The position numbers and the translations under genes were made by a program. A stretch of DNA of 61,428 bases from assembly GCF_035712445.1 (NCBI RefSeq), contig NZ_DASTAT010000142.1, forward strand, positions 1-61,428. The letters are read 5' to 3'. This stretch comes from Oligoflexus sp. (GTDB taxonomy: Bacteria > Bdellovibrionota_B > Oligoflexia > Oligoflexales > Oligoflexaceae). The notes beneath the pieces were generated by a model. It was not told where the DNA came from, did no database searches, and worked only from the letters and a program-made list of their open reading frames with translations. Positions 42,926 through 52,374 of this stretch are shown here, piece by piece. Each line of letters opens with the position of its first letter. The stretch's first letter is position 1.

Positions 42926-43306
42926 TCATAACCATTTGGTCTCAAGCTCTTTTTTGGTGAGGGGATAGGTCTTATGCAACTCCGCCAGGACTTCCGATGC
43001 ATTTTCGACTTTACCGCTGCGTCCCATCACTTCCAATTGCTCAGCCAATTTCATCATCATCATGGCACCCAGGTTGCCTGAAGTGCCCTTGAGAGCATGG
43101 CCGGATCGCTCGACTTTCACAGGATCCTTGGCGGCAACGGCTGCATCGAGTTCAACCAGGAGCGCAGGACAACGCTGAAAGAAAATATTGAGCAGCTCCT
43201 TGAAGAAGTCATCCTCATCATCAGGCTCGCCGAGGTTCTTGATGGCTTGGAGTTTCTGCGCATCAATGATCGGCCAGGCTTCGTCCAGCTTAGGAGCCGC
43301 ACCCAT
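42926..43306 (-). CDS. HPt phosphotransfer protein
   Basis: A 126-residue four-helix phosphotransfer protein. The phosphorylated His lies in ERSGHALKGTSGNLGA, near residue 69, and the helix AMMMMKLAEQLEVMGRS follows. GAGGA lies 7 bases before the ATG. It is 24 bases after the response regulator gene and so is co-transcribed with it. It probably relays phosphate between a hybrid kinase and a receiver. Confidence 0.87.
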   Translation of the reverse strand: MGAAPKLDEAWPIIDAQKLQAIKNLGEPDDEDDFFKELLNIFFQRCPALLVELDAAVAAKDPVKVERSGHALKGTSGNLGAMMMMKLAEQLEVMGRSGKVENASEVLAELHKTYPLTKKELETKWL

Positions 43307-43330
43307 ATTTTCATCCTCTTCCAGAAAAAA

Positions 43331-44050
43331 TCAGGAGGCCGCATCCAGGTGCTGCTGACCCTGACCCAGGTATTTCAGATAGAAGCCCACACCGTATTTG
43401 GTTTCGATCACGACGTTGTCCGACACATCCTTCAGGAGTTGACGAACAGCGTGCAGTTTGCGGTGCAGCGCGTTATCTGTAACCTTGATCTGGCCCCAGC
43501 AACGCATTTTCAAAGCATCCTTCTCGACGATGGCGCCTTCGGTATTCGCAAGGCAGGCCAGAAGGTTGACTTCGATGGGGGAGGCAAAGCGTTTGCCCGA
43601 TGGACCTTCGACTGTGCGATGAGCCGAGTCGATGGTGATGTCGCCGAATTCCACGACTTCCTTGGCCGCCTTCTGAGCCGCATCCGCCATGCGCAGTTTG
43701 AAACGCGCATCGACTTCATCGGGGATCAGGGGCTTGCGAATAAAATCATCCGCTCCGGAATTCAATGCTTTCACAATGCTGGTTTCCGCCGGAGTGCCGG
43801 TGATCACCAGGATTGGGCAGAAGGGCCATGCAGCGCGCAGATTGGGCAAAATATCCAATCCGGTCCGGCCATTACCCAAATGGATGTCAATAAAGACTGC
43901 GATGGGGTGCAATTCATCGACTTTGGCCAAAAGCTCCTCGGGATCCTTCATCCCAACGGTGCGAATTTTGGTTGAGCGTTCGATGATCTGATGCACCATG
44001 ACATCATCGTCCAGGGTAATTGTGTAGGTATCACTTGGGTTGCCTTTCAT
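43331..44050 (-). CDS. OmpR-like response regulator
   Basis: A 239-residue regulator. The receiver has the acidic pair near the start (ITLDDDVMVHQIIE), the phosphoacceptor in VFIDIHLGNGRTG, and LVITGTPAE with KPLIPDE as the switch Thr and Lys. The C-terminal winged helix (FASPIEVNLLACLANTEGAI, then ALHRKLHAVRQLLKDVSD) is of the OmpR type. The ATG at 44050 has AAGGA 8 bases ahead. It is co-transcribed with the HPt gene and diverges from the metalloprotease. Confidence 0.88.
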   Translation of the reverse strand: MKGNPSDTYTITLDDDVMVHQIIERSTKIRTVGMKDPEELLAKVDELHPIAVFIDIHLGNGRTGLDILPNLRAAWPFCPILVITGTPAETSIVKALNSGADDFIRKPLIPDEVDARFKLRMADAAQKAAKEVVEFGDITIDSAHRTVEGPSGKRFASPIEVNLLACLANTEGAIVEKDALKMRCWGQIKVTDNALHRKLHAVRQLLKDVSDNVVIETKYGVGFYLKYLGQGQQHLDAAS

Positions 44051-44461
44051 GTCCGCATCCTTCACTTAGGGCGTTGAACCTTTATCTAGGTAAAGAATCG
44101 GTGCCGACCCGGCAATTTTTAACCCGGGAAAGTTTTTTCCCAGGCAGAAAGTTCCTCCTTGAACGTAAGATCTCCAAATTCTTACAGAAATAGAGTTGAG
44201 GAATTTTTTGCCCAGGGCCTAAGTGGGCACGTATTTCCCGCCAGCAAGGGGGGTCGAGGCAGGCCTGCGGAAGGATTCAAATCGATAACTTAGCGCAAGC
44301 AAGCGGAAAACCTGAATATTTTTCAAAAGCGAAAAAAGAGCCAACTCGGGCTTGACTACGCAACTCTGACTCATATATAAATCAGTCAACCCGGCACCCC
44401 CGGGGATGCTCTTCTCCTGTTGCTGTTGCTCTTATTGCTGCTGTTGCTGTTGAGGTTTCCC
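44051..44461. other. Divergent regulatory region
   Basis: The gap between the response regulator (leftward) and the metalloprotease (rightward). It holds a GGGAAA/TTTCCC hairpin at 44126-44141, the promoter at 44352-44381, and a run of TTGCTG-type triplets at 44418-44452 immediately ahead of the metalloprotease. No gene is supported. Confidence 0.5.
44352..44381 (+). promoter_or_regulatory. Candidate sigma-70 promoter for the metalloprotease
   Basis: TTGACT at 44352-44357 and TATATA/TATAAA at 44374-44381 are separated by 16 or 18 bases. A small TGACT/AGTCA dyad spans the -10 region. It would drive the rightward gene at 44462. Confidence 0.55.
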
Positions 44462-45049
44462 ATGTTTGGCCGCACACTTACTCTTCTGTTCGCCCTTTTC
44501 TTCTTTTCCGCCTGTCAGGAATATCAGGTGGTTGCCGTGAAAGACTTCCGCATCTACACGGACACCAAAAACCCCGAGTTGAAAAAAGCCATCAGGATCC
44601 TGGCTCAGCGCTACAACAAGGACATGGGTTCCAAGACCCTGACCATCGTGGATCGCGAGGAAGACAGCAATTCCCGCATTCGCTTCACCAGCGGACTGCA
44701 TGACAATGGTCACAAGCTGGGACTGGGCAAGTGGATCACGACGACCAATCAAAAATCAACGCTGACCATCAATGGCGAGAAGAATACGCAAACGGTCGCT
44801 TATGCGATGGATATTGAATTCGATCAGGAGAATTTTGAAGCGAAGGTGGCTTCCTTGAGTGATTCAAGCAGCGAGGAAGCCCAGCATCTTTACCATCTTT
44901 TCTGCCATGAGATCGGTCATGGACTTCAGATGGATCACAGCCCAGAGAATTCGAATGTGATGTATCCGACGATTCCCGACAAACCCACGCGGTATGTCGA
45001 TTATAAGGCTTACTTCAATCGGGCTCGCTCGTTTATGAGCAGTCATTGA
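44462..45049 (+). CDS. Matrixin-like zinc metalloprotease lipoprotein
   Basis: A 195-residue protein. The ATG at 44462 is preferred (GAGG 6 bases ahead) to one 14 codons upstream, which would add a poly-Leu run from triplet repeats. A signal ending FFFSAC suggests lipid attachment. The zinc site is complete: HEIGHGLQMDH, followed by SNVMYP with the Met-turn. The rest is matrixin-like in layout (ILAQRYNKDMGSKTLTIVDR, IRFTSGLHDN). It probably digests proteins at the cell surface or periplasm. A terminator follows at 45074-45102. Confidence 0.88.
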   Translation: MFGRTLTLLFALFFFSACQEYQVVAVKDFRIYTDTKNPELKKAIRILAQRYNKDMGSKTLTIVDREEDSNSRIRFTSGLHDNGHKLGLGKWITTTNQKSTLTINGEKNTQTVAYAMDIEFDQENFEAKVASLSDSSSEEAQHLYHLFCHEIGHGLQMDHSPENSNVMYPTIPDKPTRYVDYKAYFNRARSFMSSH

Positions 45050-45073
45050 TCGAGGCCTGTAACAGCAACTTGG

Positions 45074-45102
45074 GGTTCTCTGCATCGCAGAGAACCTTTT
45101 TT
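45074..45102 (+). terminator. Rho-independent terminator
   Basis: GGTTCTCTGC and GCAGAGAACC pair perfectly around ATC and are followed by TTTTTT. It ends the metalloprotease transcript. Confidence 0.85.
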
Positions 45103-45105
45103 GCT

Positions 45106-46521
45106 TCAGTAGGCGTTGCGGCCGCGGATCACTTCATCCAGGGTTAAAAAGAGAATTTTGATATCCAGCCAGAGCGACCAATTCTGTATATAAAAAAGAT
45201 CGCATTCGATGCGCTTTTCAATACTGGTGCTGCCGCGCCAGCCGTTGACCTGGGCCCAGCCGGTGATTCCGGTCTTGACCTTGTGCCGCAGCATATAGCC
45301 CGGCACTTCCTTCCGGAATTTATCGACGAAGACCGGACGCTCGGGCCTTGGTCCGACCAGGCTCATATCCCCGCGCAGCACGTTGAAGAACTGCGGGAGT
45401 TCATCAAGGCTCGTGCGGCGCAGAAAACTGCCGAGGCGCGTGGCCCTTTGATCACCAGGCTTCGCCCAGACCGCCCCGGTCTGATGCTCGGCATCCACCG
45501 GCATCGAACGGAATTTCAGGCAGTTGAAACGCACTCCATCCAGTCCCATTCGCTCCTGGCGATACAGCACCGGCCCCCGCGAGCTGAAGGGCACCAGCAT
45601 GGCGATCATCAGCATCACCGGACTTAAAAGGATCAGCGCGAACGAAGCGCCCATGATGTCAAGGCCCCGCTTCAGGATGATATTGAATCCGGAGAGTGGG
45701 CTTTCGTGGATGCTGATGACCGGGGAATTGTCGATCAGCTCAATACCGGGTGACATGCGGCTGAAGCGTTTGATATCCGGCAAAATGCGAATATCGTTTA
45801 CCTGATCGGCAATCTTTTCCAATTCCCGATCCAAAAAGCCATGAAACTGATAGGGAAGGGCGATCACTACAGTTTGAATGGGGTGCTCGACGAAATAGTG
45901 CGGCCAGTCTTCGGGTTGCTCGATGCGGGAAAGATCCTGCTGACGCAAGATCCTTTCCTCGTGACTTTGGAAATTTCCGCCAGGCATGACGACTCCCTCG
46001 ACGAGAGACCGTTCCACACCCAGCTTCTGACTGATCGAAAGGGCCTCCAGGATGCCTTCGCCACGCGCGATGATGAGGACGCGGCGCGGATCCAGACGGC
46101 GACGATAATTGCGTATGATACGCCGAACGATGTCGCGGCCGATGATCACGGCAAAAGGCTGCAAGGCGCCGAATATCAAAAGGGTAATGCGCGAATAGCG
46201 GTATTCCTCATAAAAGTAAGTGAAAGCGATCAAGGACAAGAGCGCGACGATGGAAGCCGGAATGATATCGAAGACTTCATAGCGGAAACGCTTCTGCTGA
46301 CCCAGACGTTTCAGGCCGCCGGTGAAGGCGAAGGTCGCGAACCAGATGCCCCAGATGAAAGGAATGAGCTTCGAATAAAGGGCGATGGGCGGCACACCCA
46401 GGGGGGCATCTATCCAGGAATAGAAGCGCAGAAGGAACGCCAGCACCCAGGCCAGGGTAATCATGATGAGGTCACCCAGAAGCCTTAGGGTGAAAAGGAG
46501 CTGGCTTGTCTGTCGATTCAT
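45106..46521 (-). CDS. Polyprenyl-phosphate sugar-1-phosphotransferase, WcaJ/EpsZ-like
   Basis: A 471-residue enzyme that starts exopolysaccharide repeat units by moving a sugar-1-phosphate onto undecaprenyl phosphate. Five membrane spans lie at about 10-130 and 275-300. A Rossmann-like middle (RRVLIIARGEGILEAL) precedes the bacterial sugar transferase domain (LKRGLDIMGASFALILLSPV, RQERMGLDGVRFNCLKFRSM, LRRTSLDELPQFFNVLRGDM). It overlaps the GT4 gene upstream (ATGA), so the two form one polysaccharide operon. Confidence 0.92.
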   Translation of the reverse strand: MNRQTSQLLFTLRLLGDLIMITLAWVLAFLLRFYSWIDAPLGVPPIALYSKLIPFIWGIWFATFAFTGGLKRLGQQKRFRYEVFDIIPASIVALLSLIAFTYFYEEYRYSRITLLIFGALQPFAVIIGRDIVRRIIRNYRRRLDPRRVLIIARGEGILEALSISQKLGVERSLVEGVVMPGGNFQSHEERILRQQDLSRIEQPEDWPHYFVEHPIQTVVIALPYQFHGFLDRELEKIADQVNDIRILPDIKRFSRMSPGIELIDNSPVISIHESPLSGFNIILKRGLDIMGASFALILLSPVMLMIAMLVPFSSRGPVLYRQERMGLDGVRFNCLKFRSMPVDAEHQTGAVWAKPGDQRATRLGSFLRRTSLDELPQFFNVLRGDMSLVGPRPERPVFVDKFRKEVPGYMLRHKVKTGITGWAQVNGWRGSTSIEKRIECDLFYIQNWSLWLDIKILFLTLDEVIRGRNAY

Positions 46522-47609
46522 GCTCGATCCTTAAGGGTCGCGTCGATCTCCTGACGCATTTTTCTTTGAAAGCTATCTCGACTGAAGGTCGCTGCAAAGG
46601 TGGTGAGATAATCGCGATTAAAGGCCTGGTCTGAAAAATTCTGGAGCGTTTTGGCAAGAGAGTCGGCGCTAGCCTCTTGAAAAAAGAGTCCGGTTTTTCC
46701 TTCCTGGACAAAATCCAAAGCCCCACCGGCTTTGAGCGCGATGACGGGCGTTCCCGCCGCCAGCGCTTCGATCGCCGTGATACCAAAATCCTCGACGCCT
46801 GGGAAGATGAGCGCATCCGCGTCCTGAAAGAGGCGGACCCATTCCTCGGCTGATGGCTTCAGGCGAAATTCGGTCATTTTTCCTGCCAATCGTCGCAGTT
46901 GCTTTTCCTCGGGACCGGATCCGGCGATGATCAATTTCTTGCCGAGTCTTTCGCAGGCGGCGATGGCGAGGTCAAAGCGCTTGTAGTTGACAAAGGCTCC
47001 TGCAGCCAGGAAATATCCGCCTTTTTTTGGATTTTGAGGCTTGAACCTTTCGATGGCGACCGGCGGATGCACGACCTGAGCGTCGCGACCGTAATAACGC
47101 TTCACGCGCGTCCGCACGAAGCTGCTGTTGGCCACGAAGCGATCCACGCGATGGTTCGACGCCACATCCCAAACCCTCAATTTGGACAGAAGGATGTGTT
47201 TGATCATCTCGATCAGCGAGAGGGAACGGTGAGGAGTCAGATAATAGCGGCGTTGATCCCAAATATATCGCATAGGTGAATGGATATAAGAAAGATGCCG
47301 GGCCTCGGCCCCGACCAGCACGCCCTTGGCCACGCACGACGAGGTGCTGATGACAAGGTCATAGTCCTCCAAAGGCATGGCTTCGACAGCTGCTGGTAAA
47401 AGAGGCAAGAGGATCTTACGAAAACGTTTCAGAGCATTGAGCCAGGGATCGACGATGATCGTGCGACGCCGGATGGATTCCGGCATTTCCGCTTCGTCGT
47501 AAAACAGCGTGTAAATAGGAGCATTTGGATAGAGTTCGAGCAAGGCCTCAAGGACTTTTTCCCCACCGCGCCAGGTCACCAGCCAATCATGCACAAATGC
47601 GACACGCAT
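46518..47609 (-). CDS. GT4-family glycosyltransferase
   Basis: A 363-residue cytoplasmic glycosyltransferase of the GT-B fold. The N-terminus MRVAFVHDWLVTWRGGEKVL holds the Gly-rich acceptor-side loop. The donor-binding half has LIIAGSGPEEKQLRRLA and FPGVEDFGITAIEALAAGTP with the conserved Glu residues, then ALKAGGALDFV. GGGGG lies 4-5 bases before the ATG. It probably adds a sugar to the lipid-linked unit begun by the overlapping phosphotransferase. Confidence 0.92.
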   Translation of the reverse strand: MRVAFVHDWLVTWRGGEKVLEALLELYPNAPIYTLFYDEAEMPESIRRRTIIVDPWLNALKRFRKILLPLLPAAVEAMPLEDYDLVISTSSCVAKGVLVGAEARHLSYIHSPMRYIWDQRRYYLTPHRSLSLIEMIKHILLSKLRVWDVASNHRVDRFVANSSFVRTRVKRYYGRDAQVVHPPVAIERFKPQNPKKGGYFLAAGAFVNYKRFDLAIAACERLGKKLIIAGSGPEEKQLRRLAGKMTEFRLKPSAEEWVRLFQDADALIFPGVEDFGITAIEALAAGTPVIALKAGGALDFVQEGKTGLFFQEASADSLAKTLQNFSDQAFNRDYLTTFAATFSRDSFQRKMRQEIDATLKDRA

Positions 47610-47941
47610 TCAACCCCCTGCCTTTTTTAGGCTCCGTGAAGAGAAAATTATGCGCTGCAGTCTTAAAAAACTCAGCAAAAAAACGATGTCGCATTCGATG
47701 CCTGCCCCGTCCAGCGCGGTTGTGAACGACCTACCAGAAAGACTGGGTACCTTGCGAGGCTCTCTCACGGTCTGTTAATATAAAAGTGTAGACCCCAAGC
47801 ATCACAAGGTTTCCGGTTTTCGAAAGTAGCCTTTCGGTCTCTCACCCATTTGTGACTGATTACGACTTTGTCAAAAGTCCATCGGAAAAAGCGCTTCCCC
47901 GTACCCATCTTAGCGCGCCATGAGGAGGCTTCAGCTTCGCT
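47610..47941. other. Divergent spacer
   Basis: Lies between the polysaccharide operon (leftward) and the sigma-54 activator (rightward). No gene is supported and no -24/-12 site was recognised. It must contain both promoters. Confidence 0.4.
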
Positions 47942-49105
47942 ATGAATCAACGCAATCTCTATGACAGCAACGTCGCATCGGAACTGATTCCCCAGGTTCT
48001 TGACAAGGAGGGGCCTCTTCCTGTCGGGACCCTGCGTCAGGCCCTGGACGACATCGTTGGCAAGAGCGAAGCCATGGAAAAGGTTTTTCAAACCATTGGC
48101 AAAGTCGCACGGTCAGATTCGCCAGTCTTAATCCACGGGGAAAGTGGAACTGGCAAGGAGTTGGTGGCCTGTGCCCTGCACCGCCTATCCCAACGCGCCA
48201 GCCGCCGATTCCTGGCGGTTAACTGTAGTGCTATACCTGAAACACTGCTGGAATCCGAGCTTTTTGGATATGTCAAAGGCGCTTTTACCGGAGCTGACAA
48301 AAGCCGGAAGGGTTATTTTGAAGAAGCGGCGGGTGGAACACTGTTTTTGGACGAAATCGGTGAAATGCCGCCACGTTTGCAGGCCAAGCTCCTCAGGGTC
48401 TTGCAGGAGAAGCAATACAGCCCCATCGGATCCAACGAAGTCAAGTTGTCCGATGTTCGCGTGATCACCGCGACCAACGTGGATCTGGAAGAGGCCGTGG
48501 CCCAGGGTCGTTTCCGACTCGATCTTTTCTATCGCCTGAACGTCCTGCCCATCACGCTGCCGCCACTGCGCGAGCGCAAGGGTGATGTGCGGCAGCTGCT
48601 TGATTATTTCCTGCAGCGCTCCAATCAGCTTCATGAGTTGGATAACCTCTGCTATTTCCAGGGCGATGTCTATCAATGCCTGGAGCAGTATCCATGGCCC
48701 GGCAACGTGCGCGAGCTGCAAAACCTCATCGAACGCCTGGTGGTGATGAGCGGTGGCGGCGCCATCAGTCTCGATTCCCTGCCCCCTGAGTATCGTCGTC
48801 CCAAGGCCGGCGCTACCGGACGTGATCGTGAATTGGCCGTGGATGTTCCCAAGGATATCGTGGAACCCGAGTGGGCCCAGGATGCAGCGCCTTCAGGTGC
48901 GATCGAAGTGCTGCCCGTCGATGGCATAGATCTCGAAACCTACATCGAACGCCTGGAAAACAGCCTCATCATGCAGGCCCTCGAACGCACGGGGAATAAT
49001 AAGAATCAGGCAGCCAAACTTTTGGGTCTGAACCGGACGACCCTGGTCGAACGCATCAAAAAGCGGAAGCTTGTTCCTCTCAATCTTCCTTCCAAAGAGC
49101 TTTAA
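47942..49105 (+). CDS. Sigma-54-dependent activator without a receiver domain
   Basis: A 387-residue AAA+ activator. Walker A is GESGTGKE, the sigma-54 contact loop GAFTGA is intact (GYVKGAFTGADKSRKG), and Walker B is GGTLFLDEIGEMP. The C-terminal Fis-type helix-turn-helix is NQAAKLLGLNRTTLVERIKK. The roughly 37 residues before the AAA+ domain are too short for a receiver or GAF domain, so it may be controlled by expression level or a partner. It is followed by a terminator. Confidence 0.93.
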   Translation: MNQRNLYDSNVASELIPQVLDKEGPLPVGTLRQALDDIVGKSEAMEKVFQTIGKVARSDSPVLIHGESGTGKELVACALHRLSQRASRRFLAVNCSAIPETLLESELFGYVKGAFTGADKSRKGYFEEAAGGTLFLDEIGEMPPRLQAKLLRVLQEKQYSPIGSNEVKLSDVRVITATNVDLEEAVAQGRFRLDLFYRLNVLPITLPPLRERKGDVRQLLDYFLQRSNQLHELDNLCYFQGDVYQCLEQYPWPGNVRELQNLIERLVVMSGGGAISLDSLPPEYRRPKAGATGRDRELAVDVPKDIVEPEWAQDAAPSGAIEVLPVDGIDLETYIERLENSLIMQALERTGNNKNQAAKLLGLNRTTLVERIKKRKLVPLNLPSKEL

Positions 49106-49119
49106 GTCAACACTTCAGA

Positions 49120-49143
49120 CAGCCCTCCGGGGCTGTTTTTTTT
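49120..49143 (+). terminator. Rho-independent terminator
   Basis: CAGCCC and GGGCTG pair around TCCG and run into eight T residues. It ends the activator gene. Confidence 0.85.
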
Positions 49144-49303
49144 ACCTCAAAAGCCTCATAAACCCAAACTTTCCATTTCTGGAAGAGCCAGCTGGCCTTG
49201 AACCGGCTATACTGGGCAAATCATGCAAAAAATCAAAGCGGCTTGCTAAAACCAGACTAAAAGGCTAGCACAGGAAAGAACTCCAGCCGCGCAGTAGGAG
49301 CCC

Positions 49304-51514
49304 ATGAAGAAGGACCCGCAGCGTTTTATTATCGTCAACGCCCTGATCGCTTTCGCCTGCTATGGAACGTCTTACGTTGCTCTTTCGAAGGCCCTGCCAC
49401 CAGGATATTCAACGCCTCTGTGGCCCGCTGCGGGAATTGGCATTGCCTGCGCTCTTCTTTATGGCTTCAAGGCGGCTCCGGGCATCTGGCTGGGTGCATG
49501 GGCGCTCAATTTCTTTCATGACGAGTTCTGGAACAATCCCACAAACCTTGATCTCGTGCTTTTTCAATTATCCTGCGTCGTGGCCACCTTCTCAACCATT
49601 CAGGCCTTTTTTGCCCGTTTTCTGACCGAAAAATTCCTGGGTCTTCCGGTTCAGTTCGACAATCTGCGCAGCATATTCTTTTATTTCTTTTTGATTTTGC
49701 CGCCGTCCTGCCTCATCGCATCAACATGCGGATCCTTGGCCCTGGTCGCCTTTGAAAAGTCGCCAATGGATTATGCTGGCATCACATGGCTGACATGGTG
49801 GATTGGAGACCTTGTCGGTGCGGCTCTCTTCAGCATCGTGATTTTTTGCTTTTTCGCGCACCCGAAAAAACTCTGGCGTCCCCGGCGCTGGCTCCTGGGC
49901 ATTCCCATCGCAATCATGATTCTTTCCCTGATATTTCTTTATTACAAAACCGCAGGCTGGCAGGCTGAGCGGATGAAAAAGCACGTTCAGCATCACAGTA
50001 TCCAATTGGAACTGGAATTGGCGCTGATCAAACGCAACAGCGAAGTAAGATGGGCCGATTTTCTGGACACCTTGCCGGACCGTGATCCATTAAGCGCCCT
50101 TGAAAACCCGGAATTCCTCCTGCTCCTGCAAAAGCGATATCCGCTTATCCAAAGCCTCGCTCTGACGAACAGCGCGGGCAAAGTCCTTTTCGTCTGGAAT
50201 AGACTGCGAGGCCCCGTTGATCCGTTCATGGCCCTGCGCAAAAGAACTCAGACTCTCCTGAAACCTGATGAAACGCCGATCCATCATCGCTTCACCTCGG
50301 AACTCTTTGCTATCAACAGTTCCCGGCTCGGGATCCTGCACAGGGCTCGCATCGGCCCCAACCCCTCCGACGCGATCCAGGTCGTGGCTATCGCGGATTT
50401 GACTCAAGATCTGGCCACGCCGCTTGAATCTCATAAGAATGGCGGCTTCAGCATCGCATTCGGACCCAAACCCTCCGTGCAAACGCAGTCCATTGTGAAC
50501 AAAAACCCTATCATCGTGCGCTCCAATAACATTTACCAGCAGATCGCCTATACCGTTTCCATACCGATGGCCAAGGTGATCGAGAATTCCAGTTCTGAAT
50601 ACATCATCGTGATGATCTTCAGCGTTGTTTTCACTCTGACCGTTCTCAGCCTTCTCTTGCTTTCGAGTGGGCAATCCTATCATTTTGAGCGCCTGTTTCA
50701 TGAACGTACCGAGGCGCTGAACGAACAGAAGATCATTACCGAACACGCCTCGAAGCTGGCGGCATTGGGCGAGATGGCGGGAAGCATCGCCCATGAGATC
50801 AACAATCCTCTGGCGATCATCCAGGGCTATAGTGAAATCCTCCAGACCAAACTCAAGCGCGGTCAATACGAGAGCGGCGATATCACGCATGGTTTGAATC
50901 GCATCGAGCAAACCTGCCGCCGCATATCCGCCATCATAGTTTCGCTTCGCTCATACGCCCGCAATGATTCCACCAGTCAGGTGGTCAGCTGCTCGGTTCG
51001 TGAGGTCGTGGGAGAAACGCTGGAATTGTGCCGCGAAGGGCTGAGGGACAGGGATATTCAGGTTGAATGGGAGACGGACCGGGTTCCTGATATTTCGATC
51101 ATAGTGAACAAGGCGGGACTCATGCAGGTGCTTTTGAATCTGATCGCCAACGCCAGGGATGCGATCGCCGCGCTCCCGACGCGATGGATTCGCATCAGCA
51201 TCGAGGAGAGTCAGCAGGGTTCCGCTGTCTCTATCCGCGTGAGCGACAGCGGCCATGGTATACCCAAGGAGCTGCAGGAAAAGATCATGCTGCCCTTCTT
51301 TACCACCAAACCGATCGGCAAGGGGACTGGCCTTGGCCTCAGCATTTCCCGTAATCTGATGCAGTCCATGGGGGGTGACCTTGATCTGGATCGCACCGAC
51401 GAGCATACCAGCTTTCTGATTCGCGTGAAAAAAGAGAAGCCTGCCGAGGTGTCCCCGCGATGGGGAAATCATCCAGCTTGTCACCTGGATCGATTTCATC
51501 CACAACAGCAGTGA
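49304..51514 (+). CDS. MASE1-type membrane histidine kinase
   Basis: A 736-residue sensor kinase. The first about 215 residues form a MASE1 membrane domain of eight spans (STPLWPAAGIGIACALLYGF is typical). A periplasmic or extracytoplasmic loop follows to about residue 440, with one more span (IVMIFSVVFTLTVLSLLLLS). The HisKA domain has MAGSIAHEINNPLAIIQGYS with the phosphorylated His; the ATPase domain has NLIANARDAI, DSGHGIPKEL and GKGTGLGLSISRNLM. GTAGGAG precedes the ATG. No partner regulator is adjacent. Confidence 0.92.
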   Translation: MKKDPQRFIIVNALIAFACYGTSYVALSKALPPGYSTPLWPAAGIGIACALLYGFKAAPGIWLGAWALNFFHDEFWNNPTNLDLVLFQLSCVVATFSTIQAFFARFLTEKFLGLPVQFDNLRSIFFYFFLILPPSCLIASTCGSLALVAFEKSPMDYAGITWLTWWIGDLVGAALFSIVIFCFFAHPKKLWRPRRWLLGIPIAIMILSLIFLYYKTAGWQAERMKKHVQHHSIQLELELALIKRNSEVRWADFLDTLPDRDPLSALENPEFLLLLQKRYPLIQSLALTNSAGKVLFVWNRLRGPVDPFMALRKRTQTLLKPDETPIHHRFTSELFAINSSRLGILHRARIGPNPSDAIQVVAIADLTQDLATPLESHKNGGFSIAFGPKPSVQTQSIVNKNPIIVRSNNIYQQIAYTVSIPMAKVIENSSSEYIIVMIFSVVFTLTVLSLLLLSSGQSYHFERLFHERTEALNEQKIITEHASKLAALGEMAGSIAHEINNPLAIIQGYSEILQTKLKRGQYESGDITHGLNRIEQTCRRISAIIVSLRSYARNDSTSQVVSCSVREVVGETLELCREGLRDRDIQVEWETDRVPDISIIVNKAGLMQVLLNLIANARDAIAALPTRWIRISIEESQQGSAVSIRVSDSGHGIPKELQEKIMLPFFTTKPIGKGTGLGLSISRNLMQSMGGDLDLDRTDEHTSFLIRVKKEKPAEVSPRWGNHPACHLDRFHPQQQ

Positions 51515-51542
51515 CTCATATCGAATCCCCCATGGAAAGGAC

Positions 51543-52307
51543 ATGATGATGATCATGACGAAGCCGACGTGCGCCTGCATTCTGTCGACCGGACTCTTGA
51601 GCCCTTATTCAGCCTGGGCCGGCCAAGGAAAGTCTTCGTTCAGCAAGGGTCCTGATACTCAGCTCTTTGGCGAAACGATCGCAAGCGAGTACGAAGTGGA
51701 TGGAGCTTCCCGCCTTATTGGAATTCGTCTGACGCTGCCGTCCGGCGTTATTCAAAAAGCCAAGTCCCAGCCCTCGACGGCTCATCTCATTGATCTGCCC
51801 GAAGCTTTCAAGAGTGCTTCCTTGGTGCAGAACATCACGATTGACTGGAACCCGATGGGCCATGAGCCCCAGGATGTTTATGATGTGCCGCATTTCGATT
51901 TCCATTTCTATTTCATCAGCAAGGAACAGGTGCAGACCCTTGACTGCAGTGACCGCACGCCGGTTTCGAAAGATCTGATACTGGAAGGTTACGTACTGCC
52001 CCCGCTCGATGCGCCAGGAGCCTGCGTACCTAAGATGGGCTACCATGCGGTGCCTTTGAAAGATCTTGGACCGGACCAGATCTTTGATCAGACCCCGATC
52101 TATGGTTACTACGGGGGTGACCTGATCTTCTTCGAACCGATGATTACTCATGAGCTTCTGATATCGGGTCAGCCGGTGGAGCAGCCCATAGTCTTCCCCG
52201 ATGCCTTTCTTGAAACCGTGCAGAACAAGTTCGTTCCTACTGAGTTCCGTTTGAGATTTGATCGCCCCAGTCAGACCTATCGACTGACCCTGAGCGCCAA
52301 GCCCTGA
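51543..52307 (+). CDS. Exported TTHB210-like (DUF5602) domain protein
   Basis: A 254-residue protein. Several ATG codons are in frame at the start; one at 51549 would be better spaced from AAGGA. A signal peptide ends at SAWA. ITIDWNPMGHEPQDVYDVPH and FDFHFYFISKEQ resemble the TTHB210-like/DUF5602 domain, whose function is unknown. The conserved His residues could bind a metal. It stands alone, 28 bases after the kinase. Confidence 0.72.
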   Translation: MMMIMTKPTCACILSTGLLSPYSAWAGQGKSSFSKGPDTQLFGETIASEYEVDGASRLIGIRLTLPSGVIQKAKSQPSTAHLIDLPEAFKSASLVQNITIDWNPMGHEPQDVYDVPHFDFHFYFISKEQVQTLDCSDRTPVSKDLILEGYVLPPLDAPGACVPKMGYHAVPLKDLGPDQIFDQTPIYGYYGGDLIFFEPMITHELLISGQPVEQPIVFPDAFLETVQNKFVPTEFRLRFDRPSQTYRLTLSAKP

Positions 52308-52342
52308 TTTCTTTAATCAATTTAAACATATAGCGACATAGC

Positions 52343-52374
52343 TTGACATTTTCACCCAAATCCACAACCATATG
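52343..52374 (+). promoter_or_regulatory. Candidate promoter of the arsR-type operon
   Basis: TTGACA at 52343-52348 is a perfect -35. A weak -10 (CATATG or ACCATA) lies 18-20 bases downstream, inside the operator at 52359-52384, so repressor binding would block the polymerase. Confidence 0.55.

Noticed and set aside
44420..44461. A 14-residue poly-Leu extension of the metalloprotease
   Set aside because: It comes from triplet repeats. The ATG at 44462 has a better ribosome site and starts a normal lipoprotein signal.
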